Below the pieces are notes generated by a model that made no database searches, was not told where the DNA came from, and saw only the letters and a list, made by a program, of their open reading frames with translations. From assembly GCA_910584575.1 (NCBI GenBank), contig CAJUBG010000045.1:1-31100 (forward strand): a stretch of DNA of 31,100 nucleotides. The letters are read 5' to 3'. Shown here piece after piece: positions 1-8,007 of the stretch. Each line of letters begins with the position of its first letter. The stretch's first letter is position 1. The stretch is from an uncultured Dorea sp. (GTDB taxonomy: Bacteria; Bacillota; Clostridia; Lachnospirales; Lachnospiraceae). The translations under genes were made by a program, and so were the position numbers.

Positions 1-20
1 ACAAGGGGGCTTTAATTATT

Positions 21-593
21 ATGGCAGCAACAGAACCAATCAGAAACAAGAAACAGTTAAAGGAACTCGCAGATTACTTCTTAAGTAGAGGACAACTGCG
101 TAACTATACACTGGTGTTAATGGGGACATACACTGTACTAAGAATCAGTGATTTGCTCCGACTTAAATGGGCGGATGTATATGATGAAGAAAAACAGGCA
201 TTCCGTACTCACATTACTGTAGTGGAGAAGAAAACCAAGAAAGAACGTACAATCGCCTTAAACCCACAAGTGCTTGGTGCGCTGAAACAGTGTTACATCC
301 ACCGCCGAGGGGATTATATCTTCGCTAACAATCGCAAAGAACCGAAAGCCATCAGTCGAATACAGGCATGGCGGATTATTCATGCTGCAGTAGTGGAACT
401 AGGGATTATGGGGAAGATTGCCTGCCATTCTTTACGGAAGACTTGGGGCTATCATGCTGTAAAAGGCGGGGAGGTATCCTTAGCGGTAATTGTTGACATC
501 TATAACCATAGTAGTTATGAGATTACCAAGCGATACCTTGGAATTACACAAGATGAACGAGATGCAGCATATTTGGGTGTGGAATTGTTCTGA
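21..593 (+). CDS. Short tyrosine recombinase / phage-type integrase
   Basis: A 190-aa catalytic-domain-only tyrosine recombinase. Visible active-site residues are R41 (TVLRISDLLRL), a beta-strand Lys near residue 70, H136-x-x-R139 (CHSLRKTWGYHA), H163 (YNHSSYEIT) and the nucleophile Y172 (KRYLGI). The full catalytic set is therefore present. It lacks the N-terminal arm-binding and core-binding domains of full-length integrases (usually 300-400 aa), as in XerC-like mini-integrases on mobile elements and in gene-inversion systems. The start is supported by an AAGGGGG ribosome site at positions 3-9. It sits next to two inverted, homologous lectin-like cassettes (718-1391), which it might rearrange; that link is inference. 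Upstream context is outside the window. Confidence 0.88.
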   Translation: MAATEPIRNKKQLKELADYFLSRGQLRNYTLVLMGTYTVLRISDLLRLKWADVYDEEKQAFRTHITVVEKKTKKERTIALNPQVLGALKQCYIHRRGDYIFANNRKEPKAISRIQAWRIIHAAVVELGIMGKIACHSLRKTWGYHAVKGGEVSLAVIVDIYNHSSYEITKRYLGITQDERDAAYLGVELF

Positions 594-717
594 CTAAGGA
601 TATTGGGGATTTGATGTGACATACTTGGATACTTCTTGCTAAAGGGCGCAGAAAATTGACTGCTACGCTCTATTTTGTGATGGGAAAATATGTTGGCTAT
701 TGTTATGCTTCTTTTTA

Positions 718-927
718 TTACACTTTTGCCTGGTACAGGCAGCGGAGGGGGAAACCGTCCAAACGACGACCGTCAGTATTGGATGGTGTAACATCGTATT
801 TTCCGAGCCAAAGATAATATACGCCGTTAATTGTTCTAGATGATGCAGACTCATACCATCCAGCGTAGCCAGTTCCTAACATCTTACCATCATCAAATCG
901 TACATACCCACTACGGACAAAAGCCAA
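718..927 (-). pseudogene. C-type-lectin-like variable cassette, minus-strand copy (gene remnant)
   Basis: An in-frame 3' gene fragment encoding a domain of about 65 aa. It opens with AFVRSGYV, has a core GWYESAS...VYYLWLGKYDVTPSN, and ends GFPLRCLYQAKV-stop. This is the pattern of FISUMP/formylglycine-type C-lectin folds used as variable domains in diversity-generating retroelement target proteins (family knowledge). The reading frame stays open upstream to about position 1026, but I see no start codon with a ribosome site and no N-terminal domain, so it is a displaced C-terminal piece. It is the inverted homologue of the cassette at 1178-1391. The two share an identical 19-nt block at the 5' end (907-925 here) and an identical 17-nt block at the 3' end (740-756), with a divergent interior. 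Confidence 0.6.
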
Positions 928-1127
928 GGGTAAGTGGATGATGTTGGCAGCACCTGGTATTGTCTGTATGCTAAAATAAATATGTGGATGATGCTGTCCA
1001 TGGGACTGATAAGCAGCATTTTGAGGTCAGGCTCCGGCTGTTAATTATCCTCTCTTACAAAGATCGTGAAGTCGCTCTCTAGATTTTTAGGAAATAACGG
1101 AGATGAGAAGTTGCGCCATGCTAAGGC

Positions 1128-1391
1128 TTGGGTACAACAGAAGAAGGCTTCTTTGCCTGTGCTTTTCTATGGTTGAAGGCTTTTGTCCGTAGTGGGTTAG
1201 TCAATGTCGACGTCGGTAGCATGTACAATGTCGGTGGGAGGGGCTACGGTTGGTCGCGCATTGCTCAGTCAGTACCATATGCCTACTACCTATGGATGTC
1301 ACCTACGGACGTTAATCCGTCCAATTACCTCACCCGTTGGCTCGGTTTCCCCCTCCGCTGGGGTTGTTGTCCCTGCGGTGCCGATCTTTGA
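1128..1391 (+). pseudogene. C-type-lectin-like variable cassette, plus-strand copy
   Basis: From 1178 this frame encodes AFVRSGLVNVD, GYGWSRIAQS, AYYLWMSPTDVNPSN, then RWLGFPLRW, a paralogue of the minus-strand cassette at 718-927. The shared blocks are 1178-1196 and 1344-1360. The segment between the outer ends of the blocks is 183 nt here and 186 nt in the other copy. After NPSN, the codons flanking the conserved Arg-Trp are tac, ctc, acc and ctc. All end in C, as expected if AAC template codons had been mutated at adenines by a DGR. The frame before 1178 does not resemble a target-gene N-terminus and has only a TTG as possible start, so it is an orphan cassette rather than an intact gene. 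A perfect hairpin follows at 1394-1416. Confidence 0.55.
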
Positions 1392-1393
1392 AT

Positions 1394-1416
1394 ACCCCTA
1401 CTCAGAGAGTAGGGGT
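1394..1416. other. Perfect hairpin/cruciform 33 nt after the variable cassette
   Basis: Ten-base arms ACCCCTACTC and GAGTAGGGGT are separated by a 3-nt AGA loop. No U-run follows, so it is not a typical terminator. GC-rich hairpin or cruciform elements a short way 3' of the variable repeat are known from DGR targets (for example Bordetella phage BPP-1), where they promote retrohoming. The position and shape here fit that role. A recombinase site is the alternative. Confidence 0.6.
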
Positions 1417-1431
1417 GTGGAATCATCTATG

Positions 1432-1737
1432 CTAAGTCCCATTGTAATTCTTTAGTATTTTACGAATAGTAAAATCACAGCAGTCAAATCTATCTGCAAG
1501 TCGCTCAAGGGTTTCGCCAGATTTTCGTAATCGAACAATTGCGTCAATTTGTTCCTGACTAAAATTCTTTCGTCTATCGTTTATTTTAGTTGCGGCTATT
1601 TCTCCATATTCATCAATTTTCCTATTGTTATCAGCGGTGGTTTCTGGTGAACTAAAGTCGATATAGAGTTCGGGATTTTCTTTTATGTTACGCTTGAACC
1701 GTAGTATACTTTGATATTTTTTGGAGTCAAGTCCCAT
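1432..1737 (-). CDS. Small helix-turn-helix protein (Hin/resolvase-type HTH)
   Basis: A 101-aa protein not assigned to a named family. Residues about 57-97 (NFSQEQIDAIVRLRKSG, then LADRFDCCDFTIRKILKNY) match the spacing of a Hin/resolvase-like HTH: a Q/E-rich first helix, a 'sGeTLErLA' turn, and a 'TIRKIL' recognition helix. The N-terminal half is charged and has no recombinase catalytic motif. The ATG has a poor ribosome site (GGAAG abuts it). The frame stays open for 12 codons upstream without another ATG, so the gene may be a truncated remnant. It lies beside the cassette hairpin and could be an accessory protein of the left-hand element (inference). Confidence 0.5.
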   Translation of the reverse strand: MGLDSKKYQSILRFKRNIKENPELYIDFSSPETTADNNRKIDEYGEIAATKINDRRKNFSQEQIDAIVRLRKSGETLERLADRFDCCDFTIRKILKNYNGT

Positions 1738-1758
1738 CTTCCGCAGGTCTGTTAGAGA

Positions 1759-1800
1759 GCTGAAAGCCTTGGTGTTTCAAGGATTTTAGCTCTTTTACTT
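1759..1800 (+). terminator. Imperfect stem-loop with U-rich tail
   Basis: Arms GCTGAAAGCCTTG (1759-1771) and CAAGGATTTTAGC (1778-1790) pair at 11 of 13 positions around a 6-nt loop. TCTTTTACTTTTC follows on the plus strand. This reads as an intrinsic terminator for plus-strand transcription coming out of the cassette region. It also sits just upstream of the minus-strand HTH gene. Confidence 0.4.
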
Positions 1801-1913
1801 TTCTGGAATGAGATGATATTCTGGTCACAAGAAATTATCTACATCAATTTTAGTAATCTAATCTTTTCATTTTCATGAAATCCTTCCTGCAAAACATCAA
1901 TATCCGAGTTCCT

Positions 1914-2156
1914 CTAAAATTCCTCAATCATCTCATCTACCCGTTCCTTCGTTCCCTCGGCCACTGTAAACTCATTAATATCCAACATCTGGAGCCATTC
2001 TTTTTCAAAACCTGCGCCAATGTCATTCCCGTTGATATCCCCCCTGACACATTTCTCAATAACCCTATCGGAAAGCATAGCCCCTGCTTCCTCCGTCATA
2101 TATGCTTCCCAGTTAATCTTGGGCTGTTCAGACTTTCTCCCTGCTCTCTGTCCCAT
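1914..2156 (-). CDS. Small acidic hypothetical protein, probably frameshifted at its end
   Basis: Eighty residues, acidic and helical in character, not recognised. The ATG at 2156 lies inside the last codons of the HD-GYP gene (29-nt overlap). The GAGGAGGG in that gene is over 20 nt upstream, so the start is uncertain; Met20 is an alternative. The frame ends DEMIEEF-stop at a TTTT run. A -1 slip there would continue as LEELGY before a stop at 1897, a more natural acidic C-terminus. This suggests a recent 1-nt deletion in a homopolymer, or less likely a programmed slip. No function can be assigned. Confidence 0.35.
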   Translation of the reverse strand: MGQRAGRKSEQPKINWEAYMTEEAGAMLSDRVIEKCVRGDINGNDIGAGFEKEWLQMLDINEFTVAEGTKERVDEMIEEF

Positions 2157-3594
2157 AAATCCGATTTACGTCAATCGTACCCTCCTCAATCAGACCAATC
2201 ATAATCTTAACAAGCTGTGGGTCAAACTGTGTTCCGGAGCCTTTTTTTATTTCTTCCAGCACATACTCAAAATCCAGCTTCTTACGGTAGACACGGTTGG
2301 CGGTCATGGCGTCAAAGGCATCTGCGATTCCGATAATCCTCACATTTAAGGGAATTTCTTCCCCTTTCAGACCATGGACATATCCTCTGCCATCATATCT
2401 CTCATGATGATAGAGAGCTCCGTCCGCCACATGGTCAATCAGCGTAAAATTTTTTAATATCTCTGCCCCTAAGGTGACATGGGATTTCATGATCTCGTAT
2501 TCCTCATCCGTAAGCCGCGTCGGCTTATTCAGCACACGGTCCGGTATTCCGATTTTACCAATATCATGAAGTAAAGCAATCTTACGCAACTCCTCACATG
2601 CCTCGTCGCTATATCCTAATTTTTTTGCTATCAACACAGAATATTCCGATACCCTGACAGAATGTTGTCTGGTATTCCCGTCCTTTGCATCTACTGCCTG
2701 AGCAATGGTCAGAATCATTTCATTCCCCATCTTAAGCTGATTCTTGGCCCACTCCAGTTCCATCTTCTGGATACGGAGGGTTCTCCGAATCTGTGTCTTG
2801 ACAAACAGCCAGGTAAGATAAGAAATGATAATGGCAACCACAATTATTGCGCATAATCGAAACCACCTCTTATTGTATATCTCCTTTTCTCTCGTAATCC
2901 GGTATGTATTTTTCGCAATCACACTCCCCTCCCTATCGTCAAGAACAGCCAGATGAAACTTATCTTCCCCTGACAGCAGGTATGTGTATACCATTACGGC
3001 ACTCCTGATTTCCGACACGGTATCGCAAACATTCAGCCCTCCGGATAACGTAAAGATAACCAAGCTGTCTGTTGTTCCCATATAGTTCTCAGCACTTTCG
3101 GCAGCATATACGGTATCGGTATCTCCCAAAAATATCCGAGCATGCAGCATCATAAGCAAAATCCCCAGAAATACTTTTTTTGCTCTCCCTTTTCTACGAA
3201 AAATCCGTATCACCGCAAACAGCAGCAACATTGTGAGCACTTTATCTAAAAAATCCAGATAAACTTCTCCTGCAATGAAGCTGAATATTTCATCCACTCT
3301 CAATTCCATGAGCAGCCTCGCCACTTTGTCTCCCCATACATTGCCCGTAGAGCCCTCTGACAGAGCAATAGCACCCACACCAATATTCACCAGACCATAG
3401 CTGTACAGAATATTAACGGTCACTCCAACAACCGCGCCGCATACCGTTCCAAACACATATGCAGAAAAAACCGTACCCACAGAATCAAACCATACCGGCA
3501 ATTCTAAGGCAACAGCCAGTGCTTTACCTATATAATTGACAAAAATGCATCCGATAATTAATAAACTAATCTCGTAATCTTTTCTCAGCTTCAT
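2128..3594 (-). CDS. Membrane HD-GYP-type phosphodiesterase
   Basis: 488 aa. The N-terminus holds about four membrane segments (residues 8-30, 38-65, 118-133, 142-156), resembling an ECF/LytS-like membrane sensor. An extracytoplasmic stretch (about 157-240), another TM (246-265) and a coiled linker follow. The C-terminal HD domain has H311, H343-D344 (LLHDIGKIGIPD), H372, H396-H397, D401 and the metal-site region through IADAFDAMTANRVYR. HD-GYP enzymes cleave cyclic di-GMP. The hallmark GYP is GYV here (residues 404-406), while the metal residues look intact, so activity is likely but not certain. The start has AAGGAG 9 nt away. It lies 20 nt after the kinase gene and is the last gene of the signalling operon. 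Confidence 0.85.
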   Translation of the reverse strand: MKLRKDYEISLLIIGCIFVNYIGKALAVALELPVWFDSVGTVFSAYVFGTVCGAVVGVTVNILYSYGLVNIGVGAIALSEGSTGNVWGDKVARLLMELRVDEIFSFIAGEVYLDFLDKVLTMLLLFAVIRIFRRKGRAKKVFLGILLMMLHARIFLGDTDTVYAAESAENYMGTTDSLVIFTLSGGLNVCDTVSEIRSAVMVYTYLLSGEDKFHLAVLDDREGSVIAKNTYRITREKEIYNKRWFRLCAIIVVAIIISYLTWLFVKTQIRRTLRIQKMELEWAKNQLKMGNEMILTIAQAVDAKDGNTRQHSVRVSEYSVLIAKKLGYSDEACEELRKIALLHDIGKIGIPDRVLNKPTRLTDEEYEIMKSHVTLGAEILKNFTLIDHVADGALYHHERYDGRGYVHGLKGEEIPLNVRIIGIADAFDAMTANRVYRKKLDFEYVLEEIKKGSGTQFDPQLVKIMIGLIEEGTIDVNRIYGTESREKV

Positions 3595-3614
3595 TTAAAC
3601 TTACTCCTTTTTCA

Positions 3615-5546
3615 TCAAACAGCTTTCCCGTTTAATAAAAACAATACATATACACTGAATACACCGTCCCTCTCCTCAAATACACAGTCCCCGCCATAAT
3701 TCTCCACCACAGTACGGGCAGACTGAGTACCCACACCGTATCCCCCATGCTTGGCAGAAAGAAAGCGTTCGCCTTTGCGCTTAACAGGATTGGTAAAACT
3801 GTTTTTAATCCGCAGATAGAAAGAATCGCCGTGTATCTTCACCTGACAGGAGACAAAAGCTTCGCCTTCCCCCTTCTGCCCCGCCGCCTCATACGCATTC
3901 TCCAAAAGATTTCCCAAAAGAATGGAGAGCTCTACATCCGATACAGGGACATCCGGCGGCAGCTTTGCCTGGCAGGTAAAACGAATCCCCTCCTGATTAC
4001 ACAGGCTCTCATAATACCGCAGCATACTGTCCACAATGAGATTTTTGCATAATACGGTACGCGCCTTTGGCATGGAGGTCTTGACATAGCCGGAAAGATA
4101 CTCTCCCAGCCTTTTATAATCTCCGGCTTCAAAAATGCTGTACAGGGTCTGAAGATGGTGACGTTCATCATGGCGCATACGGATGGCGTCCTCAATCTTG
4201 TCGGTCAACTCCAAATAATGTGCCTTTTGTATCGCTACCTGCCTTGTAAGCCGGCGCCTTTCCTCTGCAAAGGTCAGTTTAAAACGGTATCCTTCTGAGA
4301 AGTCATACCACAGCACCATACCAAGGCCCAATACTAAAACCAGACAGCCATATTCCATAGGCCACCCGCCCCAAATCGGTTCCCAGTCAGGATACAGACG
4401 GTCATACAGTACGGCAATGCCGAAGGCGGTGGTACAGAACAGCAATAGCCTGCTGCTAGACTGATTGCGGATGGATGTACAGACGGCACAGTAAAGCAGA
4501 TAGACCACGGTAAAAAACTTTACCGCAGTAACAAGCAGTCCGAACAGCCGAACCTGCCATACTCGATAGCATGGCAGTAAACTGTACAGAATGGAAATTC
4601 CTGTGAAAACAGCCAGCGCCGCTGTGGATATTTTCTTCTGCCCCAGTCCGACATCGCTGATTTCATTTTGCAGCATAACGGCAAAAAGATAACTGCCGTA
4701 AATGCCAAAAAGTTCAATCCCGTACCATAGCTTTGGCGTAACCTGAAAAAATTGAAAAATTACAGGATACAGATAGGTTAATGTGACGCACAAGGAGACA
4801 AGAAAGAACAACATAATCCTTCTCTCGCTTCTGCCGCGAAATGCTACAACCAGGTAAAAGGACAAGCCCGCGGCAAGCAACGCAAAGAACAGCATACAAA
4901 AACGATACAGCAGCCAGAGGTTTTCTGCCTGGCTCACAGCCTCAGGCAAACCAAATATAGGCGGATAGGTCATGCCGTCATAAAAGTGCGAACGGTTAGA
5001 CACTGCGAGTAAAAGCTCTGTCTGCCCTGACGCGGCAAAAGTGACATAACGACGGGCAATTTTTTCGGTAAATCCAGTACTTTCCGGAATCCCCATAGAC
5101 AGAAGCTCTGTACCGTCCACATACAACCGATACGCAGAATAAATCTCCGGCAGAACAAGGGTATATGCGCGGATTTCTTCAGGCAGAGCAAGAACAAGCC
5201 GATAACTGGCGCTTCCTCCTGTCATAATCCTTCGGCTGCTTAAGCCAAAATAATTTTCCCTGCCTATTGTGATATTCTGCATATAAATATCCTGCGCTTT
5301 TCCATCTGCAAAATCATCCGGTGAAAGCAAGATTTCCGGATAAAACTGCCAGCCCTGAGTAAAATAAAATATTTTTTCTTCCTCCAAGGTTTTTTGATCC
5401 AAGATCAGCATACCGGAAATTGCCTGTATTCCCTTGTGAGTATATTTATTGTCATTGCAATAAAGCCATCCCATGAGAACGGGAAATATGAGCACCGCCG
5501 CCAAAATCGGAAGTACGGTTCGCAGGAAATTGGTGTATCTCGTCAT
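3615..5546 (-). CDS. 7TM sensor histidine kinase with GHKL ATPase domain
   Basis: 643 aa. It has an N-terminal signal/anchor (10-28), an extracellular beta-rich domain of the 7TMR-DISM extracellular type (about 55-205), seven TM helices (about 210-415), a coiled coil, and a kinase core. The H-box is RMRHDERHHLQTL (H459), the N-box LLGNLLENAYEAA (N546, N550) and the G-box GGYGVGTQSA (601-610). The H-box with HDxxxH plus a GHKL ATPase is typical of AgrC/LytS-like (HPK10) kinases that partner LytTR regulators, and such a regulator is encoded two genes upstream. It overlaps the surface-protein gene by 4 nt (ATGA) with a strong GGAGG site, indicating translational coupling. The ligand is unknown. 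Confidence 0.88.
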   Translation of the reverse strand: MTRYTNFLRTVLPILAAVLIFPVLMGWLYCNDNKYTHKGIQAISGMLILDQKTLEEEKIFYFTQGWQFYPEILLSPDDFADGKAQDIYMQNITIGRENYFGLSSRRIMTGGSASYRLVLALPEEIRAYTLVLPEIYSAYRLYVDGTELLSMGIPESTGFTEKIARRYVTFAASGQTELLLAVSNRSHFYDGMTYPPIFGLPEAVSQAENLWLLYRFCMLFFALLAAGLSFYLVVAFRGRSERRIMLFFLVSLCVTLTYLYPVIFQFFQVTPKLWYGIELFGIYGSYLFAVMLQNEISDVGLGQKKISTAALAVFTGISILYSLLPCYRVWQVRLFGLLVTAVKFFTVVYLLYCAVCTSIRNQSSSRLLLFCTTAFGIAVLYDRLYPDWEPIWGGWPMEYGCLVLVLGLGMVLWYDFSEGYRFKLTFAEERRRLTRQVAIQKAHYLELTDKIEDAIRMRHDERHHLQTLYSIFEAGDYKRLGEYLSGYVKTSMPKARTVLCKNLIVDSMLRYYESLCNQEGIRFTCQAKLPPDVPVSDVELSILLGNLLENAYEAAGQKGEGEAFVSCQVKIHGDSFYLRIKNSFTNPVKRKGERFLSAKHGGYGVGTQSARTVVENYGGDCVFEERDGVFSVYVLFLLNGKAV

Positions 5547-7066
5547 CTATATTTCCTCCACAGGAACCAGCCGCTACATGCAATCAGCAGGATAACTCCA
5601 ATAATCACCGGTAAAAAGTCTGTGAAAGCAGGCTGCGGGAGTTCTTTTGTCTGTTGCTTAAGAGGGGCACTTCGGTCTGTGCATGATGCCTTCAAAGCGC
5701 CTCCCTTCTCACAGAGCTCATAGCTGCCAGCCTGGTCAATCGTAAACACCGCATACCCCTGTTCACAAACAACCGCCGTATCAAGAGACTTACCATCCAG
5801 CATAAGGGTATAACCACTCCGAGTCTCAGGTACAGGCAGCCGTACAACGATTTCTGTCAGAGATTTGATTTCTTCCCCCTTAGCGGTAATCATAATATCA
5901 AAAGACAGATCCGTCTCATGGCTCAGCGTCAGGGCAAGCATATCTTTGCCAGAAAGGCCAAGCCCTTCCAGGAACGCGGCGGGGATTTCTATGGACACAC
6001 GATTCCATCCAAAAGGTATCTTCTCAGCATTGCTGCTTAGCAGCCACATAATCCTTGCACCGCTGATCGTCATGGTATCACCGTCCACGCTCTCAAATCC
6101 CTGCCCTAAAGATCCGTTCCCAGACTCAATAGAAGCAATGCCGTTATCTGCGCTTCTCTGACGCAAAACGGATTTAGAGGACAGCGCCACCGGCGGCGTC
6201 ACCTGGGACAGTACTGCATCTGACGGTTCTGTAACTTTCGGCGTCGTTACAGGCGGCAAAACCTCAGACGTCTCAGTATTTGACGGCGGCAGCGGGGAAG
6301 GCTGTATCAGCGGCGGTTTTTCGGTATCGTCGTTATTATCATTGCCGTCACGGTCTCCTCCCATATCTTTATCGTCAGAAGGAAACAGAGCCGTGGACTC
6401 CAGCTTCAGTATATTAGAAGCAAGGTTTTCGCTGCGCATTTGAAAGAAATAATCACAGCGTTTATCTAGGGCGCTGCAAAGAATTCGCACCATTGAGGGA
6501 GATCTTCGATAAAATTCTTCCTCTCCCTCTTTCCAGTCCGTATCTTCAGGCTGCTTTCCCTGCTCTGCTTTTGCATACCACAGAACAGGGGACGCATCCA
6601 CTGGTGCCGTAAAATCGTACTGAATAAAAGTCGCTGCAATGTGATTAAAAGCAAACGTAATCTCATCGGGGGCGCCAACCGTTATCTGAAAATACAGGGT
6701 ACGTACCTCGTCAGAGATTGTAAAATCGCCGGCATAATCCTCACAGATTTTCAGGCGAACCGTAACTGTATAAACCCCCGGATGCCACACATTAATACTG
6801 CTGTAATCAAGAGCTTCCAACTCAAGCGCCGCCCCTTTCTCCAGATCTTCCGTAAAACCAGCGACGAAATATAAATTTCTATTCCAGCCCTCGACCATAT
6901 CCTCAAGTCCCTGTACATCCCCATATTCCAACATATCATTTTTTGCAATCAACCCTTGGTTTAAAATAACCTTAATTTCCGAAACGGTATCTTCATCGGC
7001 ATGTACAGAAATCGCCCAACTAAAAAACAATACAAATATGACTAAAAATTTCAAAAATCTTTTCAC
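5543..7066 (-). CDS. Secreted, membrane-anchored surface protein of the two-component operon
   Basis: 507 aa from a GTG at 7066, which has AAGGAG upstream and yields a clean signal peptide (KRFLKFLVIFVLFFSWAISVHA). A GTG at 7087 overlapping the regulator stop is the alternative. Order: signal (1-23); beta-rich domain with a YTVTVRLKI strand pattern (about 25-215); D/N-rich then Pro/Thr-rich linker (about 225-300); second beta-rich domain (about 310-450); C-terminal TM (LPVIIGVILLIACSGWFLW) and a short basic tail. It is not LPXTG-anchored. I do not recognise a named family. Lying between regulator and kinase with 4-nt overlap to the kinase, it is probably an extracellular ligand-binding or wall-sensing partner of the kinase (inference). 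Confidence 0.8.
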   Translation of the reverse strand: MKRFLKFLVIFVLFFSWAISVHADEDTVSEIKVILNQGLIAKNDMLEYGDVQGLEDMVEGWNRNLYFVAGFTEDLEKGAALELEALDYSSINVWHPGVYTVTVRLKICEDYAGDFTISDEVRTLYFQITVGAPDEITFAFNHIAATFIQYDFTAPVDASPVLWYAKAEQGKQPEDTDWKEGEEEFYRRSPSMVRILCSALDKRCDYFFQMRSENLASNILKLESTALFPSDDKDMGGDRDGNDNNDDTEKPPLIQPSPLPPSNTETSEVLPPVTTPKVTEPSDAVLSQVTPPVALSSKSVLRQRSADNGIASIESGNGSLGQGFESVDGDTMTISGARIMWLLSSNAEKIPFGWNRVSIEIPAAFLEGLGLSGKDMLALTLSHETDLSFDIMITAKGEEIKSLTEIVVRLPVPETRSGYTLMLDGKSLDTAVVCEQGYAVFTIDQAGSYELCEKGGALKASCTDRSAPLKQQTKELPQPAFTDFLPVIIGVILLIACSGWFLWRKYR

Positions 7067-7083
7067 CTGTAATTCTCTCCTTC

Positions 7084-7800
7084 TCACTCATTTTCAAATT
7101 GAAACTGTACAAGCGCCGCTGATACTTCGGGACGCTTCCTGCGGCTTATGGGAAGCCTGTCGCCATTGAGCATCACTGCACAGCTTTCTTCTATATGCTT
7201 CACAAACTGAAGATTAATCACTAATCCTTTTCCCACACAGAAAAAACGGTAATCCTCAAGCAATGGAGACGTCAGACGCTCAAAAGTCACATGAGTATTC
7301 GTAATCAGGACTGCTTCCCTGCCATGGATCTCAATATTGCGGTTTGCCGTGGCCACATAATAAATCTTAGAAAACGGTAAACTAACCTCCTTCCTTCCGA
7401 CGTTCACATTCAGACGCCGTCTGGAAAGCTCAGTCTGTTCAATACACTCCGCCATGGCTTCTCGGATGCTCTCCATAGTCACCGGCTTTAGCAGATACCT
7501 CCAGGCGCGCAGGCGAAAACCTTCCGCCATATAGTCGGGACTGCTGGTCAAGAAAATGACCAAACACTGAGGGTCTATTTCCCGCAGCCTTTCAGCAGCC
7601 TCCACGCCGCTAAGTCTTTCCATATAAATATCCATAAAGCACAGATCAAATCTCTCCGGCTCCAAAGCAGACAAAAATTCTTCCCCGCTTTTAAAACCTT
7701 CTATCTTCAGATTAAAATCATAGTGTTTCATATACTCTGTTAAAAGCGAAAGCAACAGTTGACTGTCCTTTTGTGAATCCTCCACAATTGCAACGTTCAT
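7084..7800 (-). CDS. LytTR-family response regulator
   Basis: 238 aa. The receiver domain (1-120) has the acidic pair E7/D8, phospho-acceptor D57 (LCFMDIYM), T85 and K105 (YLLKPV). The C-terminal LytTR DNA-binding domain (about 130-232) starts at LNVNVGRKEVSLPFSKIYYV and includes the typical FFCVGKGLVINLQFVKHIE. Such regulators bind direct repeats upstream of secretion, bacteriocin or surface genes. The start has GAGGAGAGG upstream. It is the first gene of a four-gene minus-strand operon (7800 to 2128). Its targets are not visible here, though the operon promoter at 7801-7900 is a natural autoregulatory candidate. Confidence 0.92.
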   Translation of the reverse strand: MNVAIVEDSQKDSQLLLSLLTEYMKHYDFNLKIEGFKSGEEFLSALEPERFDLCFMDIYMERLSGVEAAERLREIDPQCLVIFLTSSPDYMAEGFRLRAWRYLLKPVTMESIREAMAECIEQTELSRRRLNVNVGRKEVSLPFSKIYYVATANRNIEIHGREAVLITNTHVTFERLTSPLLEDYRFFCVGKGLVINLQFVKHIEESCAVMLNGDRLPISRRKRPEVSAALVQFQFENE

Positions 7801-8007
7801 TCTAACCTCTCCTCGTATCTACAAAATTCCATTATTTATTGTAACATAGAATCTCAGATTAATAATTACCACTCCAACCCAAAATCGACATCTTGAACAC
7901 ACTGTTGAAACTATACTTTATAATATCTAATTTTGTAATTGATTTCTTCGCAAGATTGTCGTAAGATAATAATGTTTATGTCCATATATTAGCAACAGGA
8001 GGATATA
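7801..8007. promoter_or_regulatory. Divergent promoter region, signalling operon / J-domain gene
   Basis: 207 nt of AT-rich DNA between two divergent genes. For the plus-strand gene, TTGATT and TAAGAT are separated by 17 nt (about 7940-7970), a plausible weak sigma-A promoter. For the minus strand, TACAAT (complement around 7841-7846) is a reasonable -10, but I see no good -35. That would fit activation by the LytTR regulator. I could not identify clear LytTR direct repeats. Confidence 0.4.

Noticed and set aside
594..1431. A complete diversity-generating retroelement
   Set aside because: Only target-like cassettes and a hairpin are visible. No reverse transcriptase or AAC-rich template repeat lies in the window, so the full system is not claimed.
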